Shown one piece after another: positions 1 through 11,562 of a stretch of DNA of 64,000 bases; the stretch's first letter is position 1, and each line of letters starts with the position of its first letter. Source of the DNA: Synaphobranchus kaupii. Its lineage: Eukaryota; Chordata; Actinopteri; Anguilliformes; Synaphobranchidae. The notes below the pieces were generated by a model. That model had not been told where the DNA came from, did not search any database, and saw only the letters and a list, made by a program, of their open reading frames with translations. The position numbers and the translations under genes were made by a program. The stretch is from assembly GCA_029718625.1 (NCBI GenBank), contig CM056379.1:53341579-53405578 (forward strand), written 5' to 3'.

Positions 1-872
1 TTTTAAGAATTAATATGCATTTAATAGCCATTTATCCAACTAATTGAAGAAAATACAAAATACAATATTTATACAGACAATGTCATTGACTTATGGTAGC
101 AGTGTTGTTTTATTAAAACCAAATCTTTTCATGACAAAACCTTCTTCATTTATGACATAACAGTAGCTCTTCAAAACAGATCAATAGTTTCTATGATTAT
201 TTTAACTGTTTTGGGAACATGGAGCTTTTATTCAATACATTTCCCAAATCACAGTATGCTATTACAGGTATGCAAAGTGAATCTGTTTCATGACTAACTA
301 TTGCTTATCATTATTATAAAATAATGATAAGCAATTCTTAATAAATATAATAAGCAGTACTAACAATTATTATGTTTTTTAAATCATTATTTAGACAATT
401 GAACAAGTAATTATGGGTGTTTGTTTTTTACTGTAAGTTTTGAAATGTAGCTGAAAGAAACTGCAGCTGGTTCAATGGATGTGGTTACAATGTTCTTCTG
501 GTTTCAGCTACTTGCACAGGTTTTCTGACTTGACTCATCTTTATTAAGCAGGGGAAAAGTCTGAACTGAGTCGCTGTCACAATCACTCTATAACCGTCAA
601 ACTGGCATTTATGAAAATCGACATAATTAAATTTCCATCACTGCGATGATTTTTTTAAAAACGTTTATACCATTTCTCAGTTCCATTTTATGTCAATGTT
701 GCTTATTAAAAGTTGCTTATTAATCAGTTGCCCGGGTATTTTCAATTATAGAATGAAGAATGACTGTAATGCCATCTGTGTTCCTCTGTGCATCTTCTAA
801 AATGCATTTTCTTCTTCCATATACACCTCTCCCCCTCTCACAGGAGTTATAGGCAACACTTTGAACTTAGCC
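1..872. other. AT-rich intergenic DNA, no gene seen
   Basis: No ORF or repeat family is recognised here. The one structure is a perfect inverted repeat at 301-334, with 15-bp arms and a 4-base loop, able to form an AT-rich hairpin. The stretch ends at the TAGCC target duplication (868-872) of the solo LTR. Confidence 0.6.
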
Positions 873-940
873 TGTTACGAACCAAATACGGGCTGGACCC
901 AAGTGCAACGACCAGGAGGCAGATTTCACAGCAAGGGGTT

Positions 941-946
941 TTTATT
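941..946 (-). promoter_or_regulatory. Polyadenylation signal in solo LTR
   Basis: AATAAA on the minus strand, about 70 bases before the 3' end of the LTR, the usual place for the R-region polyadenylation signal. It is the main reason for calling the LTR minus-oriented. Confidence 0.6.
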
Positions 947-1020
947 AAGCTTTGGGGTAGTCCCAAAGCTGTACAGAAAGATAAGACACAGTAATATACA
1001 GGGTGAGAAAGTTCAATACG

Positions 1021-1540
1021 AACTGCTCCAAGCCGGAGCTGGACTTGAGTACAGGAGGTGAGTTCCAAGCCGGAACTGGACTGTACTGGACCGGAGGTCC
1101 ACTCAGGAACTGGACCACGGAGTAGGCGGGATTGTTCCAAACCGGAACTGGACTTTAAACGGGAGGTGCACGTAGCACCGGAACTGGACCGGGAGGTCCA
1201 ACTGGAACTGGGTAGCAGGAACAACAGGATTGTTCCAAACCGGAACTGGACTTTAAACTGGAGGTGCACGTAGCACCGGAACTGGACTGGAACTGGACCG
1301 GGAGGTCCAACTGGAACTGGACGGCAGGAACAACAGGATCTGTTCCAAGCCGGAACTGGACTTTAAACTGGAGGTGCACGTAGCACCGGAACTGGACTGG
1401 AACTGGACCGGGAGGTCCAACTGGAACTGGACAGCAGGAACAACAGGATTGTTCCAAGCCGGAACTGGACTTTAAACTGGAGGTGCACGAAGCACCGGAA
1501 CTGGACTGGAACTGGACCGGGAGGTTCAGCTGGTACGGGA
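1021..1540. repeat. Minisatellite inside the solo LTR, ~98-110-bp units
   Basis: Units starting TGTTCCAA occur at 1133, 1231, 1341 and 1450, spacings of 98, 110 and 109 bp, with a degenerate unit before them from about 1025. Each unit is built from a shorter motif (CCGGAACTGGACT and variants) repeated several times, so the array is a repeat of repeats. It produces several long but meaningless ORFs rich in Ser, Pro and Val on the minus strand. Unit length differs by whole small motifs, which fits replication slippage or unequal exchange. Confidence 0.9.
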
Positions 1541-2273
1541 CTGGATACTGAGGTAGGTAGCCGGCAGCGCCCGGCAGGGTGGAACTGTGTGGCGGGGCTC
1601 AGCTGGAGCCGGTGGAGGTAGCTGGTTTGCTGCGGAACCTGGGACCGTAACCGCGGCAAAGGGATTCGCCTTGGCCGGACAGGAACCACTGCAGGATAGC
1701 GAGGCAGACACCCCACTGCGGCCGTGCTGCGAGCTGGAGTTGGAGGCACCGTAACACACAAACACACTGACTAACAGTTACAGACTGGTGCAGGCAGGAA
1801 CAGCTGGTAGTTAGAGGGAGACAGGTTAGCAGCAAAGCATGCAGTAAATGATAGGGCAGAATAGTAACCAGACCGGAGGGTAGAACGACTGTAAGCTGAC
1901 GGGTTAGGTTCGCAACCAAGCATACAGCACTCTCGTACAATAACCAGAAGACCAGGAACACACAACGTAGTTTAGACAACGAACTGGCGCCGACTAGCAG
2001 CCAGCCGGGGGTTTAAGTAGGGGAGTGAAATAGAAAACAAAGGCGAACACGTGAGGAATGTAACTGAGTGTGATTGACAATAAACCAGGTGCGGAAAGAA
2101 AGCCAAGAGCAGGGAAAGCGATAGGTGGAAACCAAAGTAGGAAACCGAGAAACAAACAGAAGGGAAACGCCCAGCCTGCAGCAAATGGGAAAACATGGAC
2201 AGGGGAATCCAACATGACACGGAGGGAAAACAGGAAAACGCGGAGAAGGACAGGAGGGGAACGGAACGTTACA

Positions 2274-2720
2274 TAGCCAACTGGTTTGCACTAGAGTGAA
2301 TGGAGAAAGAGTGACAAAGTTCTGAACTTGAGCTAACGGTTTTGGAAAAGAAGTTTTTATAGTGGTACAAAGACAGCTAATGTCTATTTAAAAGATTCTT
2401 CAATCAGCTTGTTTAGATATTGTGGCGACAGCATAATCTTTCTTGCTTTCATTTATTGGAAAGGAAATATATGTGCATTTGTGCAAAGAGCACTCCATTG
2501 GAGAAGGTATTCAATATGGCAGGAAACTTATAGAGGATGCCTAAAATGGCGTACTAAAAGTCAATATCCGACAACACGATTGCAGCTCTTTCTTTTTGAT
2601 TAATATTTAAGCCTATAGGCCAAATTAGTTTTATTTTATACCAAAGTAGTTATCTTAATTAATTAATTTTTACAAAGGTTGTAGTATACAATTACTTTTG
2701 GTCCTCTAAAATGCAGGAAC
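2274..2720. other. AT-rich spacer, no feature
   Basis: Apart from the right TAGCC duplication (2274-2278), this stretch has no ORF or repeat that I can assign. Confidence 0.6.
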
Positions 2721-2722
2721 TA

Positions 2723-3085
2723 CAGTGCCCTCCACTATTATTGGCACCCCTGGTAAAGATGAGTAAAAAGGGTTATAAAACATTTACCGTTTGGTGAATT
2801 AGCTTAATGTCACACTGAAAAAAATCCAGCCTTTAATTGAAGTAAATTTATTATGATAAAACAAAAGAAATCAAGAAATAATTATTTTTAACAAAACCAT
2901 GTGTGCTACACAATTATTGGCATCCCTGCATTTATATATAGAATAAAGTAATCATTTTTAATACGTAGTCACATATCCTTTGCATGCCATGACTTCCTGA
3001 TGTTTGTGACCCAACAACATCAAAAAGACTCTTGATATCTTATTTTCTGGTACTCTTACAAGCGATACTATAACGTCTCTGCATT
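2723..3085 (+). mobile_element. Tc1-like transposon relic (left end)
   Basis: A TA dinucleotide (2721-2722) is followed by CAGTGCCCTCCACTATTATT, which fits the ends of a fish Tc1-like family (CAGTGCCCTCC, then a TTATTGGCACCCCTG-type stretch). No transposase reading frame survives. The block 2942-3049 has a clear relative at 57413-57525 in the same orientation, so both come from one family. The right end is not found; the foldback repeat and gypsy copy A follow. Confidence 0.65.
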
Positions 3086-3329
3086 TGAAGTCATCAAGGG
3101 TCTGACATATAAAACAAGCCTTAGACCATCACTCTGCTGCCAGAAATACAGTAGAAATGGATGGATAACTTGAAGGGTTTCTTCTCCTGACTTCAATAGT
3201 CAATAGAGTTCAATAGGAAAATTTGTGAGGAGAAACAACCCTTAAAGTGATCCATCCATATCTACTTCATATCTGGCAATAGAGTGATGGTTTGAGGCTC
3301 GTTTGGTACCTCAGACCCTTGATGACTTA
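3086..3329. repeat. Imperfect foldback repeat, ~103-bp arms
   Basis: The arm 3086-3188 is matched in inverted orientation by 3228-3329 with a 39-base spacer; for example CAAGGGTCTGA at the left tip pairs with TCAGACCCTTG at the right tip. The arms hold no ORF. The palindrome may be a MITE or the rearranged inside of the Tc1 relic on its left. No target duplication could be assigned. Confidence 0.75.
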
Positions 3330-3365
3330 CAGCCATTTTACCAACCATGTATTCCGTACTGTTCC

Positions 3366-4028
3366 TGTGAGGGGGAGAGTGGGGTTCGGAGGACCACGCG
3401 TGACAGAAGGAATCTGAAAGTCTCCCAAAGAGAGACCAATAGAGTGGAAGACACTTCCGTGAAAAGGAGGCGAAACAAAGGAAACAAACAAAATAAACAA
3501 GCTCCCGCTCTCAAATATCGGAGAGCAAATTGTGGAGAGATAATAAATGCGGAGAAAATAAAGTGACCCACAAATAACCAGGCGAAACTCGAAGACGCGA
3601 GTAAACAGAAACTAAAAGAAACAAAAAAAAAACCTCTCACTCTCCGGAGAGAGCAGTCAGAGAGGAGAAAACGGAAAAGCAGTAAGACAAACTAACTGTC
3701 TTAGCAAAACTGGTAAAGACCAAAAATAAAGGAAAGAAAATGCAAAAGAGAGCACTTTTTGAAGTTCCCTCGTTACACAAAAGCTGATGGTGTAAAGGTC
3801 TTCTAAGTACCAGAATCTAAACCGTACCGGCTTCGTACACATAGAAATAATACAGAAGCGCCGAGAAACGGAAATACGGGGCTTAAATAGCCGGCAGGTA
3901 ATAAGAACAGGTGCAAGGACTGAGTGACGGGAGAAAACTCATCACCGACACGGAAAATCCGATAGAGTGCCCTCGCACCGCATAAAGAACGACCGCAGAA
4001 ATAAAAGGAGGCTACCAAGACCATGACA
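3366..4028 (-). mobile_element. Gypsy copy A: 3' LTR (663 bp)
   Basis: On the minus strand this LTR starts TGTCATGGTC at 4028 and ends CTCACA at 3366. It lies directly downstream of the polypurine tract (4029-4041) and of the end of the chromodomain-type integrase reading frame. The flank on its outer side is GTTCC (3361-3365), which pairs with GTTAC beyond the 5' LTR. It is 134 bp shorter than the 5' LTR and well diverged from it, with similarity clearest near both ends. Confidence 0.85.
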
Positions 4029-4041
4029 GAACCCCCCCACT
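4029..4041 (-). promoter_or_regulatory. Polypurine tract of gypsy copy A
   Basis: On the minus strand a purine-rich run with seven G residues directly precedes the LTR start TGTCATGG. In LTR retrotransposons this primes plus-strand DNA synthesis. Gypsy copy E has the same arrangement (GGGGGGGTTAC before TGTCATG, 42161-42171), supporting a shared family. Confidence 0.7.
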
Positions 4042-5409
4042 AAGGAACGACCCCAGACGATCCCTCAGTAATATCTCTGCGGAAGTCTCTAATGAGTGCT
4101 GGGTCCAAGATGTTCTTGGAGGGGACCCAGCAGTGCTCCTCAGGACTGTAACCCTCCCAGTCCACCAAAAACTGGACGCCTCTGCCCACACGCCACACAC
4201 ATCGAGCTAGGCAGCTGCAGGCGTACCGTGACTGGGTTAATTTTGCAAATTATTTTGAAGGGACCCACGAAACGTGGTGCCAGTTTATGGGATTCCACTC
4301 GCAAGGGCAGGTCCCGCATGGACATCCACACTCATTGACCGACCCGGTAAGAGGGAGCTGGGCGATGGCGCCTGTCGGCAGCTGCCTTCTGTTTCACCGA
4401 GGCTCGAAGGAGTGAAGCGCGCACCCGCCTCCAGACCGCTTGACACCTCCGTACGAAAGAACCTGCAGAAGGTACCCCCACATCTCTCTCCAACTCAGGA
4501 AATATGGGGGGCTGGTACTCCAACTGAGCTTCAAAAGGAGAGAGACCTGTGGAGGCGTTGCGCAGTGTGTTATGGGCGTACTCTACTCAGGCGAGATGGC
4601 GACTCGAAGATGTGGGTTTGGAGGCGGTCAAGCACCGGAGGGTGCTCTCCATGGAAACCGGAAGACAGATAGAGAGATGCCCCCAGTAGAGCACAAAAAG
4701 AGCGCCAGAACTTAGCGGTGAATTGCGGCCTGCGGTCGGGCACCACGTCCAGAGGAAGACCGTGTACCCTAGACACATTGTCCACCATAAGCTGGGTGGT
4801 CTGAGGTGCTGATGGCAGCTTAGGTAGAGGAATAAAGTGAGCCGTCTGGGAAAACCTGTCGACCACAACGAAGATTACCGTATTTCCCTGGGATGCAGGC
4901 AAGCCGGTGACGAAGTCAAGGGCGACATGGCTCCAAGGGCGGCTAGGAATAGGTAGGGGGCGTAAAAGACCCGACGACGGGAGTTGTGAAGGTAGGCAGT
5001 GAGACTTACAGCGGGGACCCCATTGAAGGATAACTGGGCTGTCCCCTCCCCAATTGATATGGGGGCTATGTTGTATCAGCCACGTATGCCAGAGAACGAG
5101 CGGGTAGGCTGGTGAATCCACAAAAAAAAAAAGTATTTTCTCCCAGTGACCCTGATGGGAGGTGCACAAGTACAACGGTCATTTCCCTAATGGTCCCGGA
5201 ACCATCAAGGGCGGTAACTAGGGGGGGCCGAGACAGGGAATTAATGGGGATTCTGAGCTGTCTGGCCCATTTGGAATCAATAAAGCTCTCAACTGCTCCG
5301 GAGTCGATAAAAGCATCGGTATCAATCGAATGCCTGCTCCAGAGTAGTTGAACTGGGAGGAGAGTGTGAGGAAGTGAAATATTACGTCTCGCTAGAAACC
5401 CCGATTCCC
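4036..5409 (-). pseudogene. Gypsy copy A: pol relic (protease + integrase, no RT)
   Basis: Reading the minus strand, an aspartic protease with the active site IDSGA (5290-5307) is followed by the end-of-protease motif region near 5100-5160, then directly by the integrase core. The core has [10 protein letters not shown] (first catalytic Asp) and a VPDRR version of the second catalytic Asp block, but the third, Glu, block is disrupted near 4640. Downstream are the integrase C-terminus (RFVGPFKI, about 4250) and a chromodomain-like end (about 4040-4170) that would bind chromatin to guide insertion. Reverse transcriptase and RNase H, normally between protease and integrase, are absent. Frameshifts and stops break the frame, so no product is expected. 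The reading order and polypurine tract fix the strand. Confidence 0.85.
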
Positions 5410-6411
5410 CTAGCGAGACCCCTCGTCCCCCCCCCCCAGCTTAGGACACTGACCCTTAGATTGGCCCCTCCTCCTGCAGTAACGACACCAGCTTTCCCGA
5501 GATTTAATAGCGGAAGTATCGCGCAGGCAGATCCCATCCACTTGCATGGGTTCCCCAGGATTGAGAAATGGATGAGCCGAAGTGCGAACAGGGGGCGTTA
5601 CTGGGGAAGGCGGAACGTAACGAGTGCTACGGTCTCCCCTACCGCCGGTCTGTCTTTCTCGTTCTCGCAATTATCCATGCGGATGGCCATGGTAACCAGA
5701 GCACCGAATGTGGCTGGGGGCTCGAGCACTGCCAGGGCATCCTTTACGGGATCCGAAAGGGCGTTCAAAAATAAAGCCTATAGCGGGCCATCAGCCCCCC
5801 CTGTTTCCTCGGCCAGTGCTCGGAAGTGCTCGAGAACCCCACCACAGTATCGGTGCCCTGACGGAGATGGGTCAGGTTCATGGTGGCCTCCTGACCGGAG
5901 ACGTCATGATCAAACACCATCGCCATCTCCTCCATCAGACCCTCCACGTGGCACATGATAGGGGCGTTGGAACGAATGAGGGGTTCAGCCCATGCGAGGG
6001 CAGTATTGGTCAGTAATGATAAAATAAAGGCAACCCGAGACTCCTGAGTCTCGAACCGGGAAGGCTGCACTTAAAAAAAAAAAGTAAGAATTTGGTAAGG
6101 AACCCTTTACACTTCCCCGGTTCCCCATTATATCTTGGGGGAAGTTGGAGTTTTGGTTCCCTTAAGGTGGGTGAAAGAGGTAAGGGGGCTGAGTTAATTG
6201 GTGCTTGTGCAACTGGGGCAGCTGGTGGGATAGACAGTGCGCGAAGGCTGTTCGTAAGATCATGGATACAGTCCTGCTGCTGGTGCAACTGCTCTATTAA
6301 ATGGCCCTGTTGTTCCTGCATGGTCTGATGGCTAGCCTGAAGAGCTCGGATGCCTTCAGCATGGTTGGCTAACACCTGCTCTATCCCTTGGGGTACTGCT
6401 GGTCCCTCCAT
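5410..6411 (-). pseudogene. Gypsy copy A: gag relic
   Basis: The frame opens at an ATG at 6411 (MEGPAVPQ), just inside the 5' LTR. It encodes a coiled-coil-like Gln-rich N-terminus, then the conserved LREPKLQLPPRY block and the capsid-like helical region (VAFILSLL, FDHDVSGQE). A run of 11 T (minus strand, 6073-6083) shifts the frame in the middle. The nucleocapsid zinc knuckle (CRYCRRRGQSKGQC, about 5430-5480) has Gln where the metal-binding His should be. Relatives in copies C and D share all these blocks. Gag would form the particle that packages the element's RNA; this copy is dead. Confidence 0.85.
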
Positions 6412-6427
6412 GATGGCTTCTGTATTC

Positions 6428-7224
6428 TGTGAGGGGACGTACGGTTCGGAAGACCAGTCGTGGTAGAAAAGGAATCTAAAAGCTCCCGAAGACGGGAACC
6501 ACAGAAATGGAGAAATGCTGTGAAACGGGGAGGATACCCCAGTAGAAATAAAAATAAGCTCCCACTCTCGACTGGAGAGAAATAACAGGGAAACTGTAGA
6601 AATCAAAACAACCCGCAGAAATCGGGTGAAGCTAGAGATAATTTTGCCTAGCTCTCAGTAAGAAGAGCAAATAAAAGAAGGCGAATGGAAACGAAAGAGA
6701 AAAATAACTACCCGAATAAACGGGCAAGAGATACTCTAGGGCTTGAGTATAAAATAAAGAAAAGAAAGAAAACCTCTCGCTTTCAATAACCGAAAGCAGG
6801 GAAAAAGAGAGGTAGAAAAGAGGACGGTGAAGACAAGACTGTCTCAGTGAGAGAAGAAGCAGGGAACCACAATGCAGAAAAAAGAAAGGACAGATAGAGA
6901 AAGAAAGAAAGTTCCTAACTAACTCTAAATGTACTGTAGGCACTTCCACGTTACCCCAACACAAAGGTTTGGGCAAAGTGGTCTCCCATAAGCACACTTC
7001 CTATACCGTACCGGCTCTGAATGTCAGCAAAACAATACAGAAGCCCAGAACATAGGAAATACGGGGCTTAAATACCTGACCGGTAACAGGGCACAGGTGA
7101 GACAACTGAGTAGGGAGGGGAGTAAAAGCCGGACCAGAATCTAAAAGTAAACCAAGGGTGCCCTCGTGCGGCTCTGGCGGTGAACGAAAAAGAAACAGAA
7201 AAAGGGCAGTAAAACCCCATGACA
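6428..7224 (-). mobile_element. Gypsy copy A: 5' LTR (797 bp)
   Basis: On the minus strand it starts TGTCATGGGG at 7224 and ends CCCCTCACA at 6428, 17 bases before the gag start codon. GTTAC follows outside (7225-7229) and matches GTTCC beyond the 3' LTR at four of five positions, supporting one insertion of 3366-7224. A TTAAAT-type box lies near 7066-7072, in a block shared by the LTRs (GGGGCTTAAATA also near 3880). Confidence 0.85.
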
Positions 7225-10200
7225 GTTACTTTATCAGCTAACGTTATCAAGCATCGCCGGATCCAGGCCAGGTAGTAGTGAACGTTATCCAGCCACCAAA
7301 TGTTGCTCGCTCCCGAGTGTGAGGAAGCACACTGGCAGCAGACTGCTGACTGCAGTTCACTTACTGCCACCAGTGTAAGTAATGAGATGGATTTTTGGAA
7401 AGTTACATATAGCCTTTAATGTTTTGAAACAACTGCCTTTTGGATTATCTCTTTTGAGTTTTGTACTAAGAGTTGTGAAATTTTACCACATACTTAAAAA
7501 AACATACTTAGAAAATAGTACTAAGTCGATAAAAAAAAAAAACTGTAATATGTGTATGGTGATGTGCTTCAGTTCGCCTCCGGCACAAGAGGCAGGAGCA
7601 AAGTAGAGTAATGGTAATTTACAGAGGTAAGCAATACAGGTAAAGCATGGACATGGACAGGATTAGGATGGGTGATGAAAGGGGTAGGAATAGATGAGTG
7701 TGTGTGCGTGGTTCTGCAGACAAATAAACAAATATGGAACTGTAGGTGCTAATACAGTTCAGGGAATGTAAAGTATCAATAAAGAATAACGATGCATGCA
7801 CTATTAAATAATAATAATAGTTATCATTTCCATAATGAACTTGCATAGCATTTTGGTAATAATGAATATTCTTTACAGAGCATTACACATGCATCAACTC
7901 AACAATAAACAATTCCATCAAATGCTTTACAAAGCAATACTGTATATGCATCAAGATAATAAAATAAGCATTAATTTTCACCCCAGTGCTACCAGTTCTA
8001 CAGCCCTGTACTGGACTCAAAGAGTTTACTCGTGAATGAGACATGCTGTCGCAAACTACTACATTACTTATACTAAAAATGGCGGAGCCCATAGCACACC
8101 ATGTAGAATTACAAATTAAGCATAATAACCATTTACGGACTTATTATATGGTGTAAATTATTACGTAGGTCCATTATAATTACCAACAATTGCAAACCCA
8201 GCACAGTAAACCAACAGTGGAAACTGTTCAATATGCATAATAACGGTAATCAAAGTGCACTAACTCATTCATTCAACTCAAGTTGCAAACCTGAAGTGGG
8301 AAGAACATGCACCAAGACTTGGCCACAATGATTCAGACTAAACTTTAAACTTACTTGGTGTTCATTGATGCAAGCACTTGATCATTAAGTTACACCGCAA
8401 ACACTGCTATTGAACTGCCATTCACCTGGGAACTACAGACAGATGCCGCCGACACTCCTTATCTCCTTTATAGCCGAGCTCGCCCCAGAATGCTCCGCTT
8501 ACCGGAGGGTGGAGGGGATAATCTCTGGTAAATTAAACCTTAAACAAACTTACAAATGTACTGAACAAATCGACACATATGTGGAACCTTTATAACATAT
8601 GTGTTGTGCTAAGCTAGTCCTGTTTGTAAAATACCGAGCCTTGTGTGGGTATAGTGTTGATTTCTGTTAGCTTGCTACTTACCAGATGGTCCTTGTCATT
8701 CTGGAGCAGGTCCATGTTTTGCAGGATCTTGGCCAGGTTTTGTTCAGTTTTCTGTTTTCTGTTTGGCTGAATGACCAGTAAGTGGTGATTAGCGGGATGA
8801 TTTTTCTTGTGTCCTGTTTTGTAGACAATAAGGTCTTCCAGACCTGTCTGAAGAAAGATCTGGAATACCCTCTTGGTTTTAATGCATTGAAGAGGGTTTT
8901 GGTGGCCCAAATTCTATTGAATCTGAGCAATTGGGATTTGATCAGCCCTTTGAAGGTGTGCTTTGGATCGAGACAGTTTTGTATAAAAGTGCATGTGTGT
9001 CTGTCTTTAAAAAAAACTTTTGTCAAATGTGTGTGTTTGGGGAATGAGGCCCACCAAACACACACACACACACACACTTGTCCAAAATATATTTGTTTGA
9101 TTTATGTGTGCTGTATTTAACTGTGATTGATCTATGGTGTGTGTTGAGGATCTGTATGGTGTTTGAAATCATATGTTGTTACATGTGTCTGTCTCTCCCT
9201 TGTTGTGGTTTTTATGGTCTGTCTTGTGTTTCCCCTTCCAGACCTTATTGATTGATTGGATCCTCATAAATTTTATTGGATTCACCTGGGCTCATACCTT
9301 TAAAAAGACTGGGTTGCTCAGGGCTGTGTCTGAATCAGAGCCCTTTCTGCTGCATCCTGTGTACTGGCAGCTGTGTACTGTTTACTGTATATGGTTATAG
9401 GTTACGAGCAGTAAGTGCAAATATCCTCAATAGTATTTTCCAACCATACTGTGGAAGTATCTTAAGACGTCCCGCCCTTACGTGTTGTTTTTGTTGTTGT
9501 TTAAGGAAAACGTCAGCCAAGCTGCACCTCACTTTTAAAGTGAAGCTGCTCGTCATATTTATGCAACCAAAATGTTTGCTTACTACAATCCAAACCCCGT
9601 CTGATGCTGTGTGCTCCATTCCTTCTAACAGTGAACAAACTTACCCGGAAGACCAGAAACAAGTGTAGTTTCTACATACCTGGAGTGCTATCTATCCATC
9701 CAGGTATCTATCCATCCAGGTGGCTGAGAATTCGCTAGTTTTTCTCCATGTAATTGGTAGTGTGGGCAAATATGCAAAAATATGTGGGGGAAGAAAGAAA
9801 AGTGCCTTACAATTTTCTTTAAATATGAATGGCTTCTGATGTGTTATTAGGCTGTTTTAACAATGTTAGTCACTCATGCTCATACACTACACCTGGTGGT
9901 GAAAACTGTCCTATGCAGCCAAAATACTGCAAGCAGGAAATCTTGCGATTCACTGCTGGCATGCCATGCTTGTCAATGACATCTGTACTTAGAGTTAACA
10001 TGACTGTATATAAGCAAAATAAATTCTAATTAAGAATACCTCATATTAAAAATTCAATAGCACTGGTTTGCATTTTATTTTTGTAAGATGCATTCTGACA
10101 TCCCAAAAAAGTTATCAACATCATAAAGATAGGTGTTGGTCTTCTATGATTGCCTCATTTCCTGGGTATACATATGTGGCAACAGGGGAAGGTCTAACTA

Positions 10201-11285
10201 AAAACATTGCTGACTAAAAATATTGTTTTAATATATGTAATTAGGTAAATGCAATTCATCTAAAGGGAATTTATAATTCAATTTATGAAAATACTTAGGG
10301 ACTAGGTAGAATGAGGTCTATTGGGATAACAAAAATGCAAAAAGTCCTGATGGAGTATACAGTAACTTAGTTGTAATTACTCAATCCCCATATAAGAATT
10401 TGAGAAATATTTTTGACATCATGGTCACTTGCATTACAATACTTTACTAGTTAATAAACACACGCATATCTCAGTTTCACTTTCATGAGGATAATCTCTG
10501 TGGTATCAGTACAATGTAAACAGAAATAATATGGATATTGAATTATCCACTTGATTATTTAAAAGTCCTATTTTGCAGCTACAAATGTTAAAATGGAATG
10601 AGTCCAGGGGGTGGTAAACAGGCTGTAGTTTTGGTGATGTGTATTATAACCTCATTTTGCTGTGTGGGAATGTAATAGTTTTCATCTTCTGCTTGCTCCT
10701 CCTCTTCAGTAACGTGTGTTTTTAGTGCCATCTATTGACAGATTTTAAGTTTCTGCTTCCAATCTGTTAAAATACATTTGAATTTTTGTAGTCTGTACAC
10801 AATTACATAAAATGTTATTGCATTCTAAGAAGGAGGAAACTGATGTGGCTTAAAGCTGTATCCAAATTATAATTTAAGGCAGGATTCTCAAACATAATGG
10901 AAAACAGCCCACAAATATATTTGAATCAGAGATTATTTTTGCTAACTGCCTTGTTAGTATTTAAACTGCTTCCTAAATAACTCAATAACAACAACAACAA
11001 AAAAAACAGATCCCTCTCGAACTTGGCATGTCCAATTTACAAACGATGTACAAGCGTGCTCATATATGTCCCCTGCTGCCGGCTCGGGAGAGTGAATATA
11101 ACTCAAGGTTCTCCTTCGAAACATGCGGTGTCAGCCAACTGCTTCTTTTTACACTGCAGTCACAAGCTGGGCACGCACCAAGCGGTGGCAGAGGAGACCC
11201 AATCATACATGTACAGAGAGCAAGCCACGGGTGGCCAACAGGGGCCCCTCGAGCAATTTGTTTGGTGGATATCAGTAATCCAAAA
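7225..11285. other. Gene-free stretch with minor repeats
   Basis: No coding region is supported. It contains a (CA)n run at 9058-9078, short CATC-rich direct repeats at 9690-9722 and AT-rich sequence. Short ORFs at 8614-8910 and 8679-9077 (minus) and 9276-9668 (plus) have no recognisable motif and look like chance. A TC-rich block at 9180-9400 is ordinary sequence as far as I can see. Confidence 0.5.
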
Positions 11286-11562
11286 TGTCTCTTTCCAAAC
11301 CTAAAAGGAAATTTGATCAGGAGCAAAGACTGATCCAAGAAAAGTGGAATAATTGAAGTTCAATGCAAATGCCACCTGTCTGATCTGCAAGGTGTTTTTA
11401 TGGGATATAACCTCAAGCATCTTTACTCAACTGAATATAGAGCCGTATGTGAAGTACCAGAGAGATGAAGGGGAAAGGAAGCGCAAAGCTAAAGAAGGGC
11501 TATCTTTGTGTCAAAAAGAAAACTGTTTGGTGGGAAAGCAGCCTTACTTGTCTTGTCAATGA
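11286..11562 (+). pseudogene. Relic of hAT-type transposase N-terminus (BED-like)
   Basis: A short frame begins MSLSKPKRKFDQEQ and, after a stop near 11353, continues in another frame with KFNANATCLICKV and a Lys/Arg-rich helical stretch ending near 11560. A basic start followed by a CxxC (CLIC) is typical of the BED zinc-finger region of hAT transposases of the ZBED/GTF2I-repeat type. The His pair expected after CxxC is not seen, and the catalytic part is missing. I base this on motif pattern only; a chance ORF cannot be excluded. Confidence 0.4.

Larger units (their letters stand above)
873..2273 (-). mobile_element. Solo LTR, 1401 bp, with perfect 5-bp target duplication
   Basis: The segment begins TGTTACGAAC and ends GGAACGTTACA, the TG/CA ends of an LTR, with short near-inverted tips. 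TAGCC is present exactly on both sides (868-872 and 2274-2278), as expected of a single integration. No gag or pol lies inside, so this is a solo LTR left by recombination between the two LTRs of a retroelement. The minus strand is the likely sense strand: AATAAA lies near the end of that strand (941-946) and TTAAA-type promoter-like sequence lies around 2010-2020. The LTR is long because of an internal tandem array (1021-1540). The gypsy copies elsewhere in this window have different LTRs (TGTCATGG starts), so this is another family. Confidence 0.9.

Noticed and set aside
847..1767. Several minus- and plus-strand ORFs rich in Ser, Pro and Val
   Set aside because: They arise from the minisatellite inside the solo LTR; frames follow the repeat unit and have no domain.
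5374..5958. 194-codon plus-strand ORF
   Set aside because: Antisense to the gag of gypsy copy A, whose motifs are clear on the minus strand.
8614..9077. Minus-strand ORFs of 98 and 132 codons
   Set aside because: They overlap in different frames, run into a (CA)n repeat, and no motif could be recognised.
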